Below are positions 10,690 to 23,275 of a DNA stretch of 64,000 nt, piece after piece; the first letter of the stretch is position 1; each line of letters begins with the position of its first letter. The notes under the pieces are model-generated. The model ran no database searches. It saw nothing but the letters and a program-made list of their open reading frames with translations, and had not been told where the DNA came from. A program made the translations under genes and the position numbers. The DNA lies in contig CALNXK010000099.1 of the NCBI GenBank assembly GCA_942486035.1, positions 463,501 through 527,500 of the forward strand. The letters run 5' to 3'. Source of the stretch: Porites lobata (taxonomy: Eukaryota > Cnidaria > Anthozoa > Scleractinia > Poritidae).

Positions 10690-13600
10690 TCAGGTTGAGT
10701 TCCTCCATTAAAAGAGTTTTTTGCTAGGGTTAAAGAAGTTTGGCTTTCATGAGTTTCAAGGTGCAAGAAATTATCAGTACAATTATATAGCACACAAACA
10801 TTGTCATCTAATTTTTCGCACGTAGCCGGAATAAGCCAAGAAATGAAGCATATATAACGAAACATCGTCCTCAGATGATCTCCATATTAAGTAAATGATA
10901 CTAAACGTTGCGAAAGAAATTATTGTTTGTATCCGTCCTATCCATCGTAAAAGCGAGGGGTCATCGCATGACATCCGGTATATTAAACAGAGGTAATACT
11001 CACGGGTTTCACGAGTTGTATGCAATATTTTTCGCCGAGAAACAAATTTAAACTTCAATTCTTACCTTACAGTAGTCCGTTCTTTTACCTTGCATTCGAC
11101 AACAAATCTGTTAAAGGCGAACAAAGCGATTCCGGCACTCTTCTTTATGATGAGTAGCAAGCCGCAGGAACTGAAGCCGCTTGACTGAAGTAAAATCCAC
11201 CGATATGCGCGGCATTCTCACTACAAATATAAACAAACGTCGCGGAGAAAAAAAGACGAGGAGGAAAAAATGCCAGATCTTCGCCTCGGCAATGTATTCC
11301 AGCTACCATGCCGGCGTATCTCTAGAAGGTGGACTTGACGTGGGACAAACCTTGTGATCTTTTGTTAGAAGCCCTTTGCGCGCAAACTAATTTATTCTGG
11401 CGCGAAATGAAGAATATGTATACTGAAACCTAATCCACAACAAGAAGATTTTCGCACTGTAGCGCGACATATTAAATGCCTATTTTTACAAGTACGCGGA
11501 GAAAGTGGTCCACTAGTTTAACTTTTTTAAGATGAATTTACTCCACAAAAGCAAAATAAAATGTTTTATCTCTATGTTGTTAACGTGCCTGATTAGAAGG
11601 CAGAAGTAAATTCATCATCAGACCCCATCATAATGAAAGTACACGAATGAAACGGAATAAGTCTGGGACGGTTTAGTTTCTACTCAGCAGCTTCTTTGCT
11701 TTTATAACAAAAATTTAATGTTGCAGTCTGTTTTAAACGTTGGCATATCAACGCGCACAGTCACTGAATAAAAACAACAGTCACGATCACGTTCTTCGAA
11801 ACCGACCAGACGCGCGCGACCTACCACTGTTATGGTAAGCAATTATCCTGAAGGTGTTAATGTTCCCGTGACAGTCTTCGCACTAAAGGTGTAAATGGTA
11901 AACCGAACGGTCGCTTTGATCACCAGAAAGACCTGTCAACTTTGATGATTTAACTGATTAAATTACGGGACAGAAATTTCACTGCATGCGGCTCCTCGTG
12001 ATTGGCGCTTATTCGACTTTTTAAAATTAGCTTGTTGTTCTAGATTCACCTACGGAACAGCAAAATAATTTTACAATTTACATTCATTTTTTTTTTCTTT
12101 TCGTTTTAAAATTTATCATTTTGTTATTGTTTTGATTTAGGGAGATAGTTACTTGAGGTGCATTTTGATATGTTTTATTAAGGCCATGTTATAATTTTAA
12201 GGACAGTGGTACATTTTCCCAAGTTTGGGTTGGGGGAAGGGAGAGACTAGGAGGTGCTGACTATGACATACCTTTGGCAACATAGTAAGACTACTCTTCT
12301 CTTAGGGAGTCTTAGTTTATTTTTTCGCTCGAAGCGTTGCCGTCCCTGCTGAAACAGCGAGCAAACCTTGCTCTAGTGCGGTGCAGAGAGCTGGTGTCGG
12401 CAGCGACTGTTCGAGGATTTATGTTTGCTAGACTTTTTGGCTTTGTCTTTCTCTCTATATACAACTGCCACCTCGAATAATGGTGGTAATGACAATTTCG
12501 CTTGTTTTTTAAAAGCATTGTTTTGTATTACATAGGCCAAAAGAACCTAATTATCGTAGAGACTTGCATGAAAGTCGGCTTGTTATAAGTTTGTCAATTA
12601 AACTCGTTCATTAAGCGAATGAATATTCGACTTTAACTGTAGACATTGGCAAAGGAAAAAATTCTGAAAAGGTTTACTTTTTTAGCATTAGAAAAAGAGA
12701 AACATTTTACAAGGTAGTTTTGAAATGATTCTTATTGTGAATATTCCACGTCAAGTCGCTTGACAAAGTGTTATGTCATGATCAACCACAACTGTTTCAA
12801 TCCTACTCAGAAGCAGCTAGCACCTGTCATTTTATTCAATAGGAAAAATAACACCTTGGTTTTCTCATTCCTTCAACTTCACAACCTATTGACCAAATGA
12901 GTTTGATAAGTGAAAAAGCACAAGATTACGTTGATTATATTGATTGATAGTTTTCATTCCAATTTCTAATGCGTTCAAAATACTCCCTTGATATTTCATT
13001 TTGTTGTTTTATTTTCTTCTTCCCTTACTAGGTTAACAGTCGGCTGGCAAAGGATCATTTCACGAAGGAATATTTCACAGTTTGTCATGAACTATTAAAT
13101 TACTTACAACCATAGATATACATTCTGTACATTAAGCTAAACAGTACTAAACATGTACTCACTCTTTCTTTCAGTGTTGATTTAACGTTGTCACACCAAA
13201 CTTATTTGATCCGAAACACATCAACCACCCTCAGAATTCAGTCACATTTCTATCATGAGAGGATATTCGGCTATTGTAGGTATCAATTTTGTCGAAATTA
13301 ATTAGCAAACTCAAGATTTGCATACCGCTTGTATGCTAGGGACTTGTCAACAACTCAGCTGGAGTCGACGTCTTTATAACGTAAGTGTTGGCCCCACTGA
13401 ATGTGGCCGGCATTTTAGTTTTACATTAGTTAAATGTTATTTGCAGACAATGTAGATGGTGAAAGACGAGGTTTAATAATCAGTCACTGGTACTTAGAAC
13501 AGCAAAAGCAAGGGAAAATGTTCGACAGCCAATGGTTTTGACCAAATTTATGACCTGAAAGAATTCACCAGGTATGATACGTAACTGAATATTTGTCATT

Positions 13601-15070
13601 TACTTATCTAAAGCAGGACAAAATAAAACGAATTGAACGAAGGACAAAACTAATGTTTGAAAGAATTTAGGTGGCGCCCCCTGCTTCTTGGAGAACAAAA
13701 GGATTCAAACAATAACATTTCTAGTCGATTTTAGCTACTATCGTCGAATTTACTGAAATTTTGCCATCTATCAGGTAAATATTACTGTATTTTTATAATA
13801 ACCCGTTAAATTTTAATGCAGATGAATCTAGATTTATCCCAAAGTTTTCAAATTCTCGAGAGGAAAATGAGATTGGTTGGAATTTTCGTGAGGTTCGAAA
13901 AATCAAAGGTAATATTGCTGTGTTTCTACTGTTGAAGGGAAGTTAGTTTTCGTTCGAATTATCGCGGCAGGTTTTTAGAAACCAAGTATTCGTCAATCGA
14001 GAAATCGGGATTCTACTGATAGGTTGCAGTTGAAAACTCACCCGCCATTATAATACTGCCTTTTTTCAAGAAATTATTATTTTAAACGAGTTAACGTTTA
14101 AGTAATTTCCTAGTGCTTTTCAAGCGCACTTCATTGACTTTACGGTTGACGGGGCAACCTCATATTTATATTCCTAATAACTAAATTTCTTGTTTTTGTT
14201 CATCATGAATATATACACTGCAGTGCTTCCAGGGGTTTCCACCACTGTCAAAATTAGCTAAAGTTGGCCCAAGTACAAAGCCATTATACGACGTCATAAC
14301 GAGCTGCGGGATCTTGAGGCGCAGATGCTTAATCTGGTCTGTCATCAGATGTTGAAATTGAACCTGATCTGCAGGAGATTACCGGTGAGTCGTTAGCCAA
14401 GGGGACTAATACAGCCCCCGATGCCCGGCTTGACATTCATGCAGGGGGTTTTGGGTCTAAACAGGGTTTTGGGTCACCCAAATGGGGAAAGAGGACCTCT
14501 CCCCTCAGGCGAGGACTAGCGTGAAAACTAGAAGAAACTACGATCGATGTCTTGGATAAGAACCAGAATCTCATTTCACCATTCTGAGAACAACCCGGAA
14601 CTCCTATGCTTAAGGGAGGATCGACTCTCAATGAGGATAAGAACCAAATTCTCAACCCTCCTAAAAGAGATGGACTTTGACATCGAAAGAGGACTTTAAG
14701 GACCCTAGCTAGATTTTGATTTAGAGAAAAGATATTGAATATTGCATATTCAATTATTACTACTATTTAATATTCTTATAGTTGTTGGTTCATGTTGAAA
14801 TCGTGGCAGATTTTAAAGAGGAATTAGTGGAAAGATGTTAAATATTGGTACTGAATGCTAATAGTAATAGTAATAATAATCAGTAGAGAAACATTGTCGT
14901 TGGAGTATATTTCAAGAGATATTGAGACTTAATATGATCTTTCCTATTTTTGTAACAGATGTTACGGTACAAATTTCGTTTTAATCCTTTTTTTTAAGTG
15001 AAGGTACATAGGTCTTTTTTATGAGTATTGAATTTATTTGTCAAATGGTGACGAGTGAAATTAGGGAATA
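10690..15070. other. Long gene-poor stretch
   Basis: Read on both strands; no gene can be supported. A minus-strand open frame around 11210-11050 ends near a GTAAGA donor-like site, but has no recognisable family. The parts at 12310-12520 and 14400-14690 look like fragments of interspersed repeats without definable ends. Confidence 0.35.
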
Positions 15071-15079
15071 ATTTCATAT

Positions 15080-15151
15080 GCGTTTTGTCCAAATTCTAAT
15101 AATTTCCCGAGCTTTAAGGCGAGAGAAATTATTAGGATTTGAATAAAACGC
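15080..15151. repeat. 27-bp perfect-length hairpin
   Basis: The arm 15080-15106 (starting GCGTTTTGTCCAAATTC) pairs with 15125-15151. Three mismatches or wobbles occur over 27 positions, and an 18-base loop separates the arms. It could be a small MITE core or a precursor-like RNA hairpin. No flanking duplication is clear. Confidence 0.65.
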
Positions 15152-15339
15152 AAGTGACTATAACGTTGAAATTTCGCGCCAAAATTAAGGAGTAATTTTT
15201 TACCCATGAATTTGTAAGTTGGAAGTAACTTACTACATCTAACTACTCCCAAGGCAACTAACAGGGTCCAAGAGAAAGAGAAATGTCCGAGAAAAAAGGC
15301 TACAGCCGTTTCTTCCACTTTACAGGGACCGGGGGGAGT

Positions 15340-15480
15340 GCGGGGTGGGTACTTGAGTAATATTTGGGTATAAAGGAGCCGTTGAGGGTTTGAAACCCTC
15401 ACCCTGTGTAGGACAAAAAAAATTGTAAACAGTACATACCCTGTTTTTATTTCCTACCCAAATGATTCTCTCTAGTATGC
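15340..15480. repeat. Probable interspersed repeat fragment
   Basis: A G-rich segment (GGGGGGAGTGCGGGGTGGGT) is followed by a self-complementary GAGGGTTTGAAACCCTC. This style is common in cnidarian repeats, by my recollection; only one copy is in this window, so support is weak. Confidence 0.35.
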
Positions 15481-16573
15481 TAGCGCATTAAAAAGCCAGT
15501 TTTGTTAATTTGGGGCTCCCCTAAAAGCTATTTACCTGTTCAGATGTCTTAGCCTTAGGGGAACGTAAGTCATTTCAAAAGTTTTATGTCGCTTTTTCTT
15601 CTCATCCGAAACTGTTAGCTATCCGGCTGATGGATCTCCTTCGAAAGTTCGAGGACATGGAGTTGCCATACTTTCATTGCCAAATTCCAGGGAAAGTTTT
15701 GTCGTAATACCGAAATTTCAGGGCACTTTCTTAACAATAATTGTAATATCTTAGAGGTCAAATGTGAAAATTAGGCAAATTGAAATTTGACCTGAAGAAA
15801 GTTAATCGACGTGTGCGCGTGGGAACCTGTCGATTGGCTATTATGACTGTATAAATAAAGAGAAATTGATGAAGTGTTTCATCTATGGAATGAATAGAAC
15901 GTAATAAAAGTTTTCTTTTAATTAAGTCAAACTAAGATGCCGACAGTGAGGGCAGTGAGTATCGCGAGGCGCAATGATTGAACAGTCTTCTTTGGCATGT
16001 CCCAAGAAATAAGAATATCACCCGCAGTTAGTTTTAACCAACGTCTGCTTGTTTCGACTATACGTATAAGGAAGACGACAGGTCATGTTTATGTTTTTTA
16101 ATTCTGGTAACAGTCAGAGACGTAGCGTGGGATTCTGAAGTGTACGCACGAGAAGAAAAGTTAGTGTGCCTCAAACCATGGGGGTCTGGGGCATCGTCCC
16201 TCAGAATTTTGTTTTTAATTTAGGGTCTCGGAAATGGCATTTCCTGCTTTTCCCAGGATATTTTCAGTGAATAAATACGAACGAAAATGCAGCAGTTACT
16301 TGCTTATTTTACCCACCTCTAGTCTCATCGGTAAGGTACAGTGTTTACGGAAAAAAGAGTAAAACAGCGACGCTATCGATCAACGAGGTTACAAAGGACA
16401 AGAAATCTACCCTTAAGACGGGCAAACTAATGCTACACGTATCAACGTCCTTGTGCTTGTCCATATGTGCAGAATTTTTTTTCATCTGTAATGGTGTTTC
16501 GCAAAGGAGTTTTCAGTCTCTTCGTAATAAGGCTACACTCAGCTTGACTCTTAATGATAAAGAAGCTTTCAGG

Positions 16574-16621
<48 letters not shown>

Positions 16622-17640
16622 TATATTTTTCCAAATTTCAGCTGTACACACGTGCGTATGTGCGTCGATATGGACGCTACGACCCTGAATTTCTTGCTGA
16701 AAGATAAGCCTATCATTTACATATTCTCTTACCTGGGGAAAATTATAAACACTTTGAATCAACGTCTAATGGGAAAGGATCCATTTCTACGGCGACATTG
16801 TTTGAATAACGTCTAAAGTGCAAGCGCCATATTCTGAATAGTCAACAGTTTTTTTTGCAGAACAGAACAAAGGTAAAAGTCTGCCAAGTGAATTGTATTT
16901 TATCCTGGTTTGGTGTAGTTATATTAAAATTTTTACACCTGGTTGGCTGTTCTATGGTCAAATATTGTTGTTCAAAACTAATAACTTTTTCATTAATATT
17001 TGGAGTTTGGCATACCTCTAATTCGTCGTTGCACTTTCTATTAGCTTGTCACTTCAAGTTGTCGTGAATTCTGATGGGTTTTGTTTCGGTAAAATTAAAA
17101 TGAAAGAAATAAAACAATTGTTAAACTTCTCATTTATAACTTTTTTGTTTAGTGTAGCTCCTGGCAACCAGTGAACACACGCTGCCGATATTAAAAAACT
17201 TCTCCCAGCCATCATCCCTCAAAATGAGTCATTGCTATGGTTTCAGAACAGAAGTGAATGCTATTAAGAAAAATATTGTCAAGTTGACTCAGTTTTCATG
17301 CAAATTCATCTTTTCAGCGAGAAATGTTTTTTCATAAGCGACAATATTTTTTCGTTTCTTTCTTTCTTTTTTTATCATAGAAAAAATATTTATGGCAACA
17401 TTTGCTCTAAGAGAGCTTACGCTGTTTACATTTGAATATTTTAAAGATACAAATGCTCGTCAAGATCGAACACACAGACATAAAAAAGCGAAAGAATAAA
17501 AAGAAAAAACAAATAAAAACACACATGCACGGTAAGTAACACAAGCGATTTGATAGCTAAATAAACGACTGGACAAGCTGAAACAACCTAACGTTAATTA
17601 GAAAATCAGCAGTAGAAATACCCTTTAAAAGCCTATTGAT
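15481..17640. other. Gene-poor stretch with a TA microsatellite
   Basis: The only clear structure is the TA run at 16576-16617. Open frames crossing it consist of Tyr-Ile repeats and are artefacts. Nothing else is supported. Confidence 0.4.
16576..16617. repeat. (TA)n microsatellite
   Basis: About 21 uninterrupted TA dinucleotides. Likely length-polymorphic. Confidence 0.95.
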
Positions 17641-19035
17641 TATTTTCTTATCTTAGAGGCACCATGCCATCTATTTCCAGCGGAGGTAAACAACTTTTCA
17701 CGCAGAGCAGCAAAACATGGGCAGTATAGGAAATAATGTTTCACGTGTTAAATAGATGCATTACAAAGAGCACAGGCAGGAGGAAGGAAGGACATCAATT
17801 TGATCATTTAAGTGATAATTTAAGGAACTAAAATCAAGTCTCTAACGAGTGTGAAAAGTTGAGGCTAAACGATACCCGATGTAAAAAAGATAGCTGCAGG
17901 ATGGAAAATTCAGGAATTTTAAAAGGTTGCGCTTGAAGACACCAGGAATGGAAGACTGTTCCACTCTTGAATTGATGATTTTTTGTGCCTTTCAGTACGA
18001 ACAAAGGGTAAGCAGAGATTATTGGCAGAACGGAGACTATAACTAGGTCCCAGTTCAGAAACGAAATTAGGACATACATCGCATAAATAAGGCGGGGCTA
18101 CATTAAATACCGTTTTGTAACATTAAGTTCGACCCAAGAAAGATCATTCAATAGTGATACCGTGTTTGTACCTTTTAAAGCCCCGGTTACAACCCTTGCG
18201 CCCTCTATTTGTAAGCTGTCTAACAAATTACTATCGGATTCAGAAAATCCACCCCAAACCACATCAGCGTATTTTAGGGATGAACGCATCAAGGATTTGA
18301 ATAAAACTTCAAGTTTACAACGGCTTAAATTGTATTTCAATGGCTTTAGCAGGTTTAATTTTTTGGAAGCTTTTTGATGAATTTTTAATATACGCCCTCG
18401 TCAAGATAATTTAGAAGACAAGGTCAAACCAAGATGTTCATGAACTGTCACATCCTCAGTAATAGTATTGTTCAAAATCAAAGAGGGGCACAATAGGCTT
18501 ATCTGTTTTTGCCGAAAAAACAATTGATTTAGTCTGAGTCTCATTGATAGTCACCAACCACCGTTTAGCCGAATCAGATATTGATGTCAAGTCATGATTA
18601 AGCTTAGAAGCGCAATCACAAGGAGACTGAACTTTTTCCTGCAAAAATCAATCATCGGCAAATAAAAAACAGCGAGAAGAGATTGTGGCTGGTGGGTCAT
18701 TAATGTAAATGAGAAACAATGGACCTGAGACCGATCCCTGGGGGACACCAGCCTCTATATTACGCCAATCAGAGTGCACTTCTTTGATTATCACTCTTTG
18801 TTTACGACAAGAAAGGTAACTTATAAACCAATTTAACAAATTCCCCTCAACTCCAATGCTTCGTAACCTGGCTATCAGGCCGCGATGCCACACTCTATCA
18901 AAAGCTTTGGATATATCAAGGAAAACTGCCCTCATCTCACTGCCTTCCTCAAAGGCCTCATAACTTTCATGAACAACATATACAAGTTGCATTACATTGG
19001 AATCCCCTGGACGAACACCACTTATAAAAGAAACC
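17640..19035 (-). mobile_element. LINE (non-LTR retrotransposon) 3' fragment with reverse transcriptase
   Basis: On the minus strand, 18992-18648 encodes a reverse-transcriptase palm. Visible motifs are FLDISKAFDRVWH (block A), GVPQGSVSGPLF with LIYIND (block B) and FADD (block C). A TGA follows FADD immediately, and the frame then continues in phase to 18456. After a frameshift, 18340-18098 encodes the thumb-like C-terminal part (SLKYADVVWGG), and a further frame carries ELGPSYSLRSANNLC and EWNSLP near 18060-17930. The 5' part (endonuclease and early RT) is missing. Frameshifts and a stop make it a dead copy. The motifs fit the jockey/CR1-like group; exact clade not determined. Confidence 0.88.
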
Positions 19036-20379
19036 TATAAACTTATAAAAGAAAACAATCATACTAATTGAAAACCAAAAAGATGAAAAAAAGGCTACTT
19101 TCTCACAGATCTTAGATAAACATGGCAAAAGCGAAACAGGGCGATTATGTAGTCTTCAGTTGACGGCCATCTTTTTTCGATAGATTGTACATTTGCAGTA
19201 TAATGTAAATTTCAGGCAAAGAAGTTGATTTTCTTGACTGACTGCGCAACATCTTTCGATGAACGTCCCGCCTGAAAACTCTTCAACCATATCCCCCAAC
19301 ATTGCATCGATGTTGCCCTTGCATAAAGAAACTCTGAAAAATCTAAATCCAAAACGATGAAAAAAAGCAAACTAAGGGGAATTAAACTGATCAATGGGCA
19401 AACATAATATTAGCCTTTTAAGTTTTAAGCTTGAACAACATCAATTTACTCCTAACGATATCAATACATTTTAAAGAAAAAAGGTTATGGTCGTTTATAA
19501 AATGGTCCCCAAAGAGAAAATGATATGATCTTTTAACAAGTCCTGTCAACTCATCCCATAATGAAATGTATGGAAATCTGTTTCGAGAATTTCTCGCAGG
19601 CCACCAAAAGTACATACAATAATTAATGTACTTGTCATTTCCAACTTCTGGGCACAACTTGATTGCAAAAAGACGTAATCTTTCGTCATTATGACGTCAA
19701 TCATAAAGTTGAATTTATTGGCAGAATCCATATTTCTCTTAAAGAAGACATAAAGCGAAAATACTTAAATAATAAGGTCTCTGATAAAATCAGGGAAGTT
19801 GATTAACACATAAATGGTCTTTAAAAATAGCAATGATGTCATGATGACCTCATTTGTTGCTAAAAAAGGAACTGGGAGCATCCACCATCTTGTATTCACC
19901 ATTTTGAATTATTTAGAAATGTATTCCATCTTACGTAAAATTTGTATAAATCGAGGTATTTTTTAACAGAAAATGTAATCTGAGCATAAAGGATGCTTGG
20001 GAAGCAAAATCAGCAAAATATGAAATTCCAAGAGAAATGAACACTGTTGAAAATTTAACTCAGAATCTACCATTTGCACTCACTGAAAAGCCTGGATCTC
20101 ACAACCAGTTACACTGAAAAACTATGATAAAATAATGCTAAATTAAATGTAATATAATAAACAGCTCTGTTGCAATAAACGATCGATGATTGCTCCTGAA
20201 GCCTGAACTCCCGTGATTATTAATAATAATTCAATCAGTATTTTAAAAATAGAAATAAAAACTTATTTTTTAGAGAAAATGCAAACTTGAAAAGATCGTT
20301 GTAATAGTAACATCAGTATTGACGTACACATCAACACGACTTTAAAATGTTCCCAGATAAATTTTAAGCGTCTCGAAAG
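19036..20379. other. Intergenic stretch, no supported gene
   Basis: AT-rich; short minus-strand open frames at 19212-19731 show no family features. Confidence 0.35.
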
Positions 20380-20501
20380 GGGGTCAATTTAACTGAAAAC
20401 TTTTACACTTGCAATTTACAAGTGTAGCTATTGTTCTCAGACTCTTTAACAATAGCTACACTTGTAAGTTACACGTGTAAAAGTTTTATTAAATTGACCC
20501 C
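20380..20501. mobile_element. Small perfect-fold MITE hairpin (122 bp)
   Basis: The left arm 20380-20435 begins GGGGTCAATTTAACTGAAAA and includes ACAAGTGTAGCTATTGTT. The right arm 20448-20501 is its near-complete reverse complement and ends AAATTGACCCC. The loop is only 12 bases. Together they form an almost continuous 54-56-bp stem. Confidence 0.8.
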
Positions 20502-20864
20502 TGGATACCTTCTTCATATTACCTGTCAAGTAGTCTCTAAGAAAACTTTCTTATACTGCTTTCCAGAAGTCAAACCCTAAAAACCTACGCACGGCATTTG
20601 AAAGAAGAATGTCAACGTATCTGCAATTTATGCCTAAAACGAAGAAAATTGAAAAAGAATAAAGCCTGGACGGAGTCCATTCTCGAAAAAGATCTTCTGA
20701 AAAATCACTCTGCCTTGAGAAACCTCCCCATGGCAAATGAGAGATGGACCTTTTCTAAAAAAAAAAAATTGGTTTTGACAACTAAAGTACCGGCAGTGTC
20801 CTTTTCACGTTGAAAACTGTTGTGTTTGAAAATGACGCGTCAATGAATAATCGAGCTACTGTAA

Positions 20865-21310
20865 TATTAAAGGGACAGGTCCATGGTTCAGCGCATGCTC
20901 GTTAATTAAATAACGTTTTTCCAATTTATTCATTAATTCTATCGGTTAATAATCCCACTCACATGTATCTCAGCGATCTCAGAGTGTATTTCAAAGTAGA
21001 AGTGTATTTCAGAGTAACCTGAAGTGGGATGGAGGAGTACTAAAATCACAAAAAAATTAGTGGATTATGCCAAGTAACACTACCGACGTTGAGTTTATTG
21101 TTGACCCGAAGGTTTTATTCCATGGTGGATTAATTTACAGCTATTTGCACATAAGTTGATCAAGTGACTGCCAGGGGAGTGTGCAGATTGGTTCTTTGAC
21201 AACATCATGACATGATCATATTTCTTTCATAGACGATACAGCATGTCCCGGCAGAGAAGCAGCATTTTGATTACCGAGCATGCGCTGAACCGTCAACCTG
21301 TCCCTCTAAT
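20865..21310. mobile_element. MITE with ~40-bp terminal inverted repeats
   Basis: The left end (20865-20905) contains AAAGGGACAGG and GGTTCAGCGCATGCTCG. The right end (21270-21310) is its reverse complement with about five mismatches in 41. The 446-bp interior has no transposase. The open frame at 21243-21458 overlaps the right arm and is not a gene. Confidence 0.8.
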
Positions 21311-22050
21311 TGGGGCGAGTTCTCATTCTAACTTGTGTGTCAGTGTCAAAAATTTACTGAAATCAACTCCCGCAACACTACCGCAGAAAAAATATTTTCT
21401 CCGTTCAAAAACAAAATACCACGACACAACCTGTCAGCAGAGTCCTTTTTACGTATAAAGTGTTTTCACTCAAGTTGCCAGCATCTATGCAAATTTATTA
21501 GAACAAAAGAAAGCGGTTGCATAAGAAAAGAGTACAACTCCCAGAGGATTGGTTTGGGACACCAACATGGCTACTGTTTCATTGTTTTGGGACACCAATA
21601 TTGCCGCCGTGATGTCACGTGAAAACACTCTATTCGAGAAAGGCTCTGCATGAATCGAGTAAGATCTTTATTGAGCACGCGCGGCAAGCTTGTTGGAATA
21701 TAGTTTCAGACCCAGGTCTGATAGCCGTTCGCTAGGCACAGCGGGCTCAGTTAGAACCACCGATGGATGCTAGCACCTAAAAATCTAGTTTGACGAGAGA
21801 AACAATATTTTTAATAGTCCAGAAGTTCGGGCTAAGGCCACTTCAAAGGCTTGATGCAATACAGACAGTACCTCCTTTTCTCCCTCTCCATCAAAACTAT
21901 CAGGAAGAAGACCTGCTCGGAGGGTAATCAATTCAACAAAAATAACAACAACAAAAAGAAATTTCAGTTCAAAGGTAAATGCCAAATGATTAATTAGACG
22001 GCAATTTACCGATTGAAGTGCACAAACCGCTGGATGAGACCTTAATTATT
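21311..22050. other. Intergenic stretch with a short repeated phrase
   Basis: Two neighbouring copies of TTTGGGACACCAA lie at about 21552 and 21586, followed by CCGCCGTGATGTCACGTG, probably part of an interspersed repeat. No gene supported. Confidence 0.35.
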
Positions 22051-23275
22051 TTAATTGTTATTATAGTGTACTGCATGATTGAATTGGAGAGGCTCTGGTA
22101 TAACAACCTGATTCCAATCCAGAATCTTTTCCTTATTTTCTGCAAGTGAAGTAGGGTATTCACTGTAGTCATTTCGTTCAGCTGCTGCCTTCAAATCGAA
22201 TGAAAAGAACTGTCGAACTGCACATCCACAAACGTCTAGATCTCTAAGGCAACAAACTTGACGAGCTAACTGAGCCAAAACCCCTCCTGTACTCTTTGTG
22301 AAGGACAAAATAAACGCAAGGGTTGATGGCACTGTTTGCATGTCCCACAAATAAGCAATAGAACATTGTTGTCTCGGGAACATTGCAATTTATGTAGATA
22401 TCGCTAGAAAACTGAAGGAAATAGATCACGTGATATTGAAGCCAAGAAGCGACAAAGACACAAACAATAATGATAAGCAATTTTAAAAGGTTTTTCTTGG
22501 CCATTGAATGAGTTCGATGAGGTGGCAAACTGGGTGCTGCTTGCCCAGGGACGCTTCTTTTCCAGACTTTGAACTCTAGAAACGTATACAACACTGTTAT
22601 AACAAAAAGTGGTAGAGCGTAAAATAGCGCAACCTGGACAATTGTATAATTTTGTCCACCTGTTAGTGGATCAAACAGGGGTGACCATTCTTCGTAGCGG
22701 TAAAATGCGCTTTGGTATTCTTCCATTCTATTGGCGTATAGAAGAGGAGAGCAGACTAAGAAAGACACGAGCCAGAGAGACATGATAACATAACGTGTTC
22801 TCTGCAACCAAGTGATCCTTTTAAAAGGAAAAACAATGGCCATGAATCTGTCTGTGGCTATCGACATTAGCGATAGCACCGAACATGCTATAGATACGTC
22901 TTGTGTGTAACCCACCAGCTTACAGATCAAAAGACCGACTTGTCCTCCTATCACAACTGCGTGTCTGTTTATTAGCTGTATTTGCAGTTTGTAGGGCATA
23001 TGGAAGATTGTTATGAGCAGATCCGCCACTGCCTTGTTGACAATCAAGTAATGCGTCAGAGTTCTCATTCTGCGGTTCTTGCGTACAATCATTATAACAG
23101 CACTGTTTCAAGGCAGAGAGATCGTCATTGCTAATAAGCATAATGTTGTTCGCGTGAAGCGTTTCTGCGGTGTGTATCCCTCTTCTTCTTGGCATTCTGA
23201 TGATAGATTGTGTTTCTCGTTCGAATCGAAAGGTCCTGTTGAAATGTTCGTGTTGAAGTTTATGTCTTGATCCAT
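22051..23275 (-). pseudogene. Receptor C: GPCR pseudogene with three lesions
   Basis: A seven-transmembrane receptor of the cluster, starting at ATG 23275 (MDQDINFNTN). Codon 56 is TGA (23110-23108) inside TM1: the frame reads TISLP-stop-NSAVIMIV exactly where paralogues have the invariant Gly-Asn, so a GGA-to-TGA change is the simplest history. Downstream the frame stays open: VADLL, DRF (142-144), VWKRSVPGQ and NPCVY. The ECL2 cysteine is Arg193 (CGC, where TGC is expected), leaving Cys118 of TM3 unpaired. After HKEYRR the frame ends at 22244, but a shift at the CCCC run 22281-22284 opens a further tail (QVCCLRDLDV onward) to 22051, with the helix-8 and palmitoyl-Cys pattern of the family. 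A sequencing error could explain one lesion, hardly all. Confidence 0.85.

Noticed and set aside
10671..10865. Possible GPCR TM4 relic (FISWLIPA resembles receptor B FSWLIPLF)
   Set aside because: No TM3 or ECL2 pattern in any frame on either side; a five-residue match in a hydrophobic stretch is expected by chance.
16430..16816. Open frames of 128 and 106 codons on both strands
   Set aside because: Both cross the TA microsatellite, giving YIYIYI runs, and lack family features.
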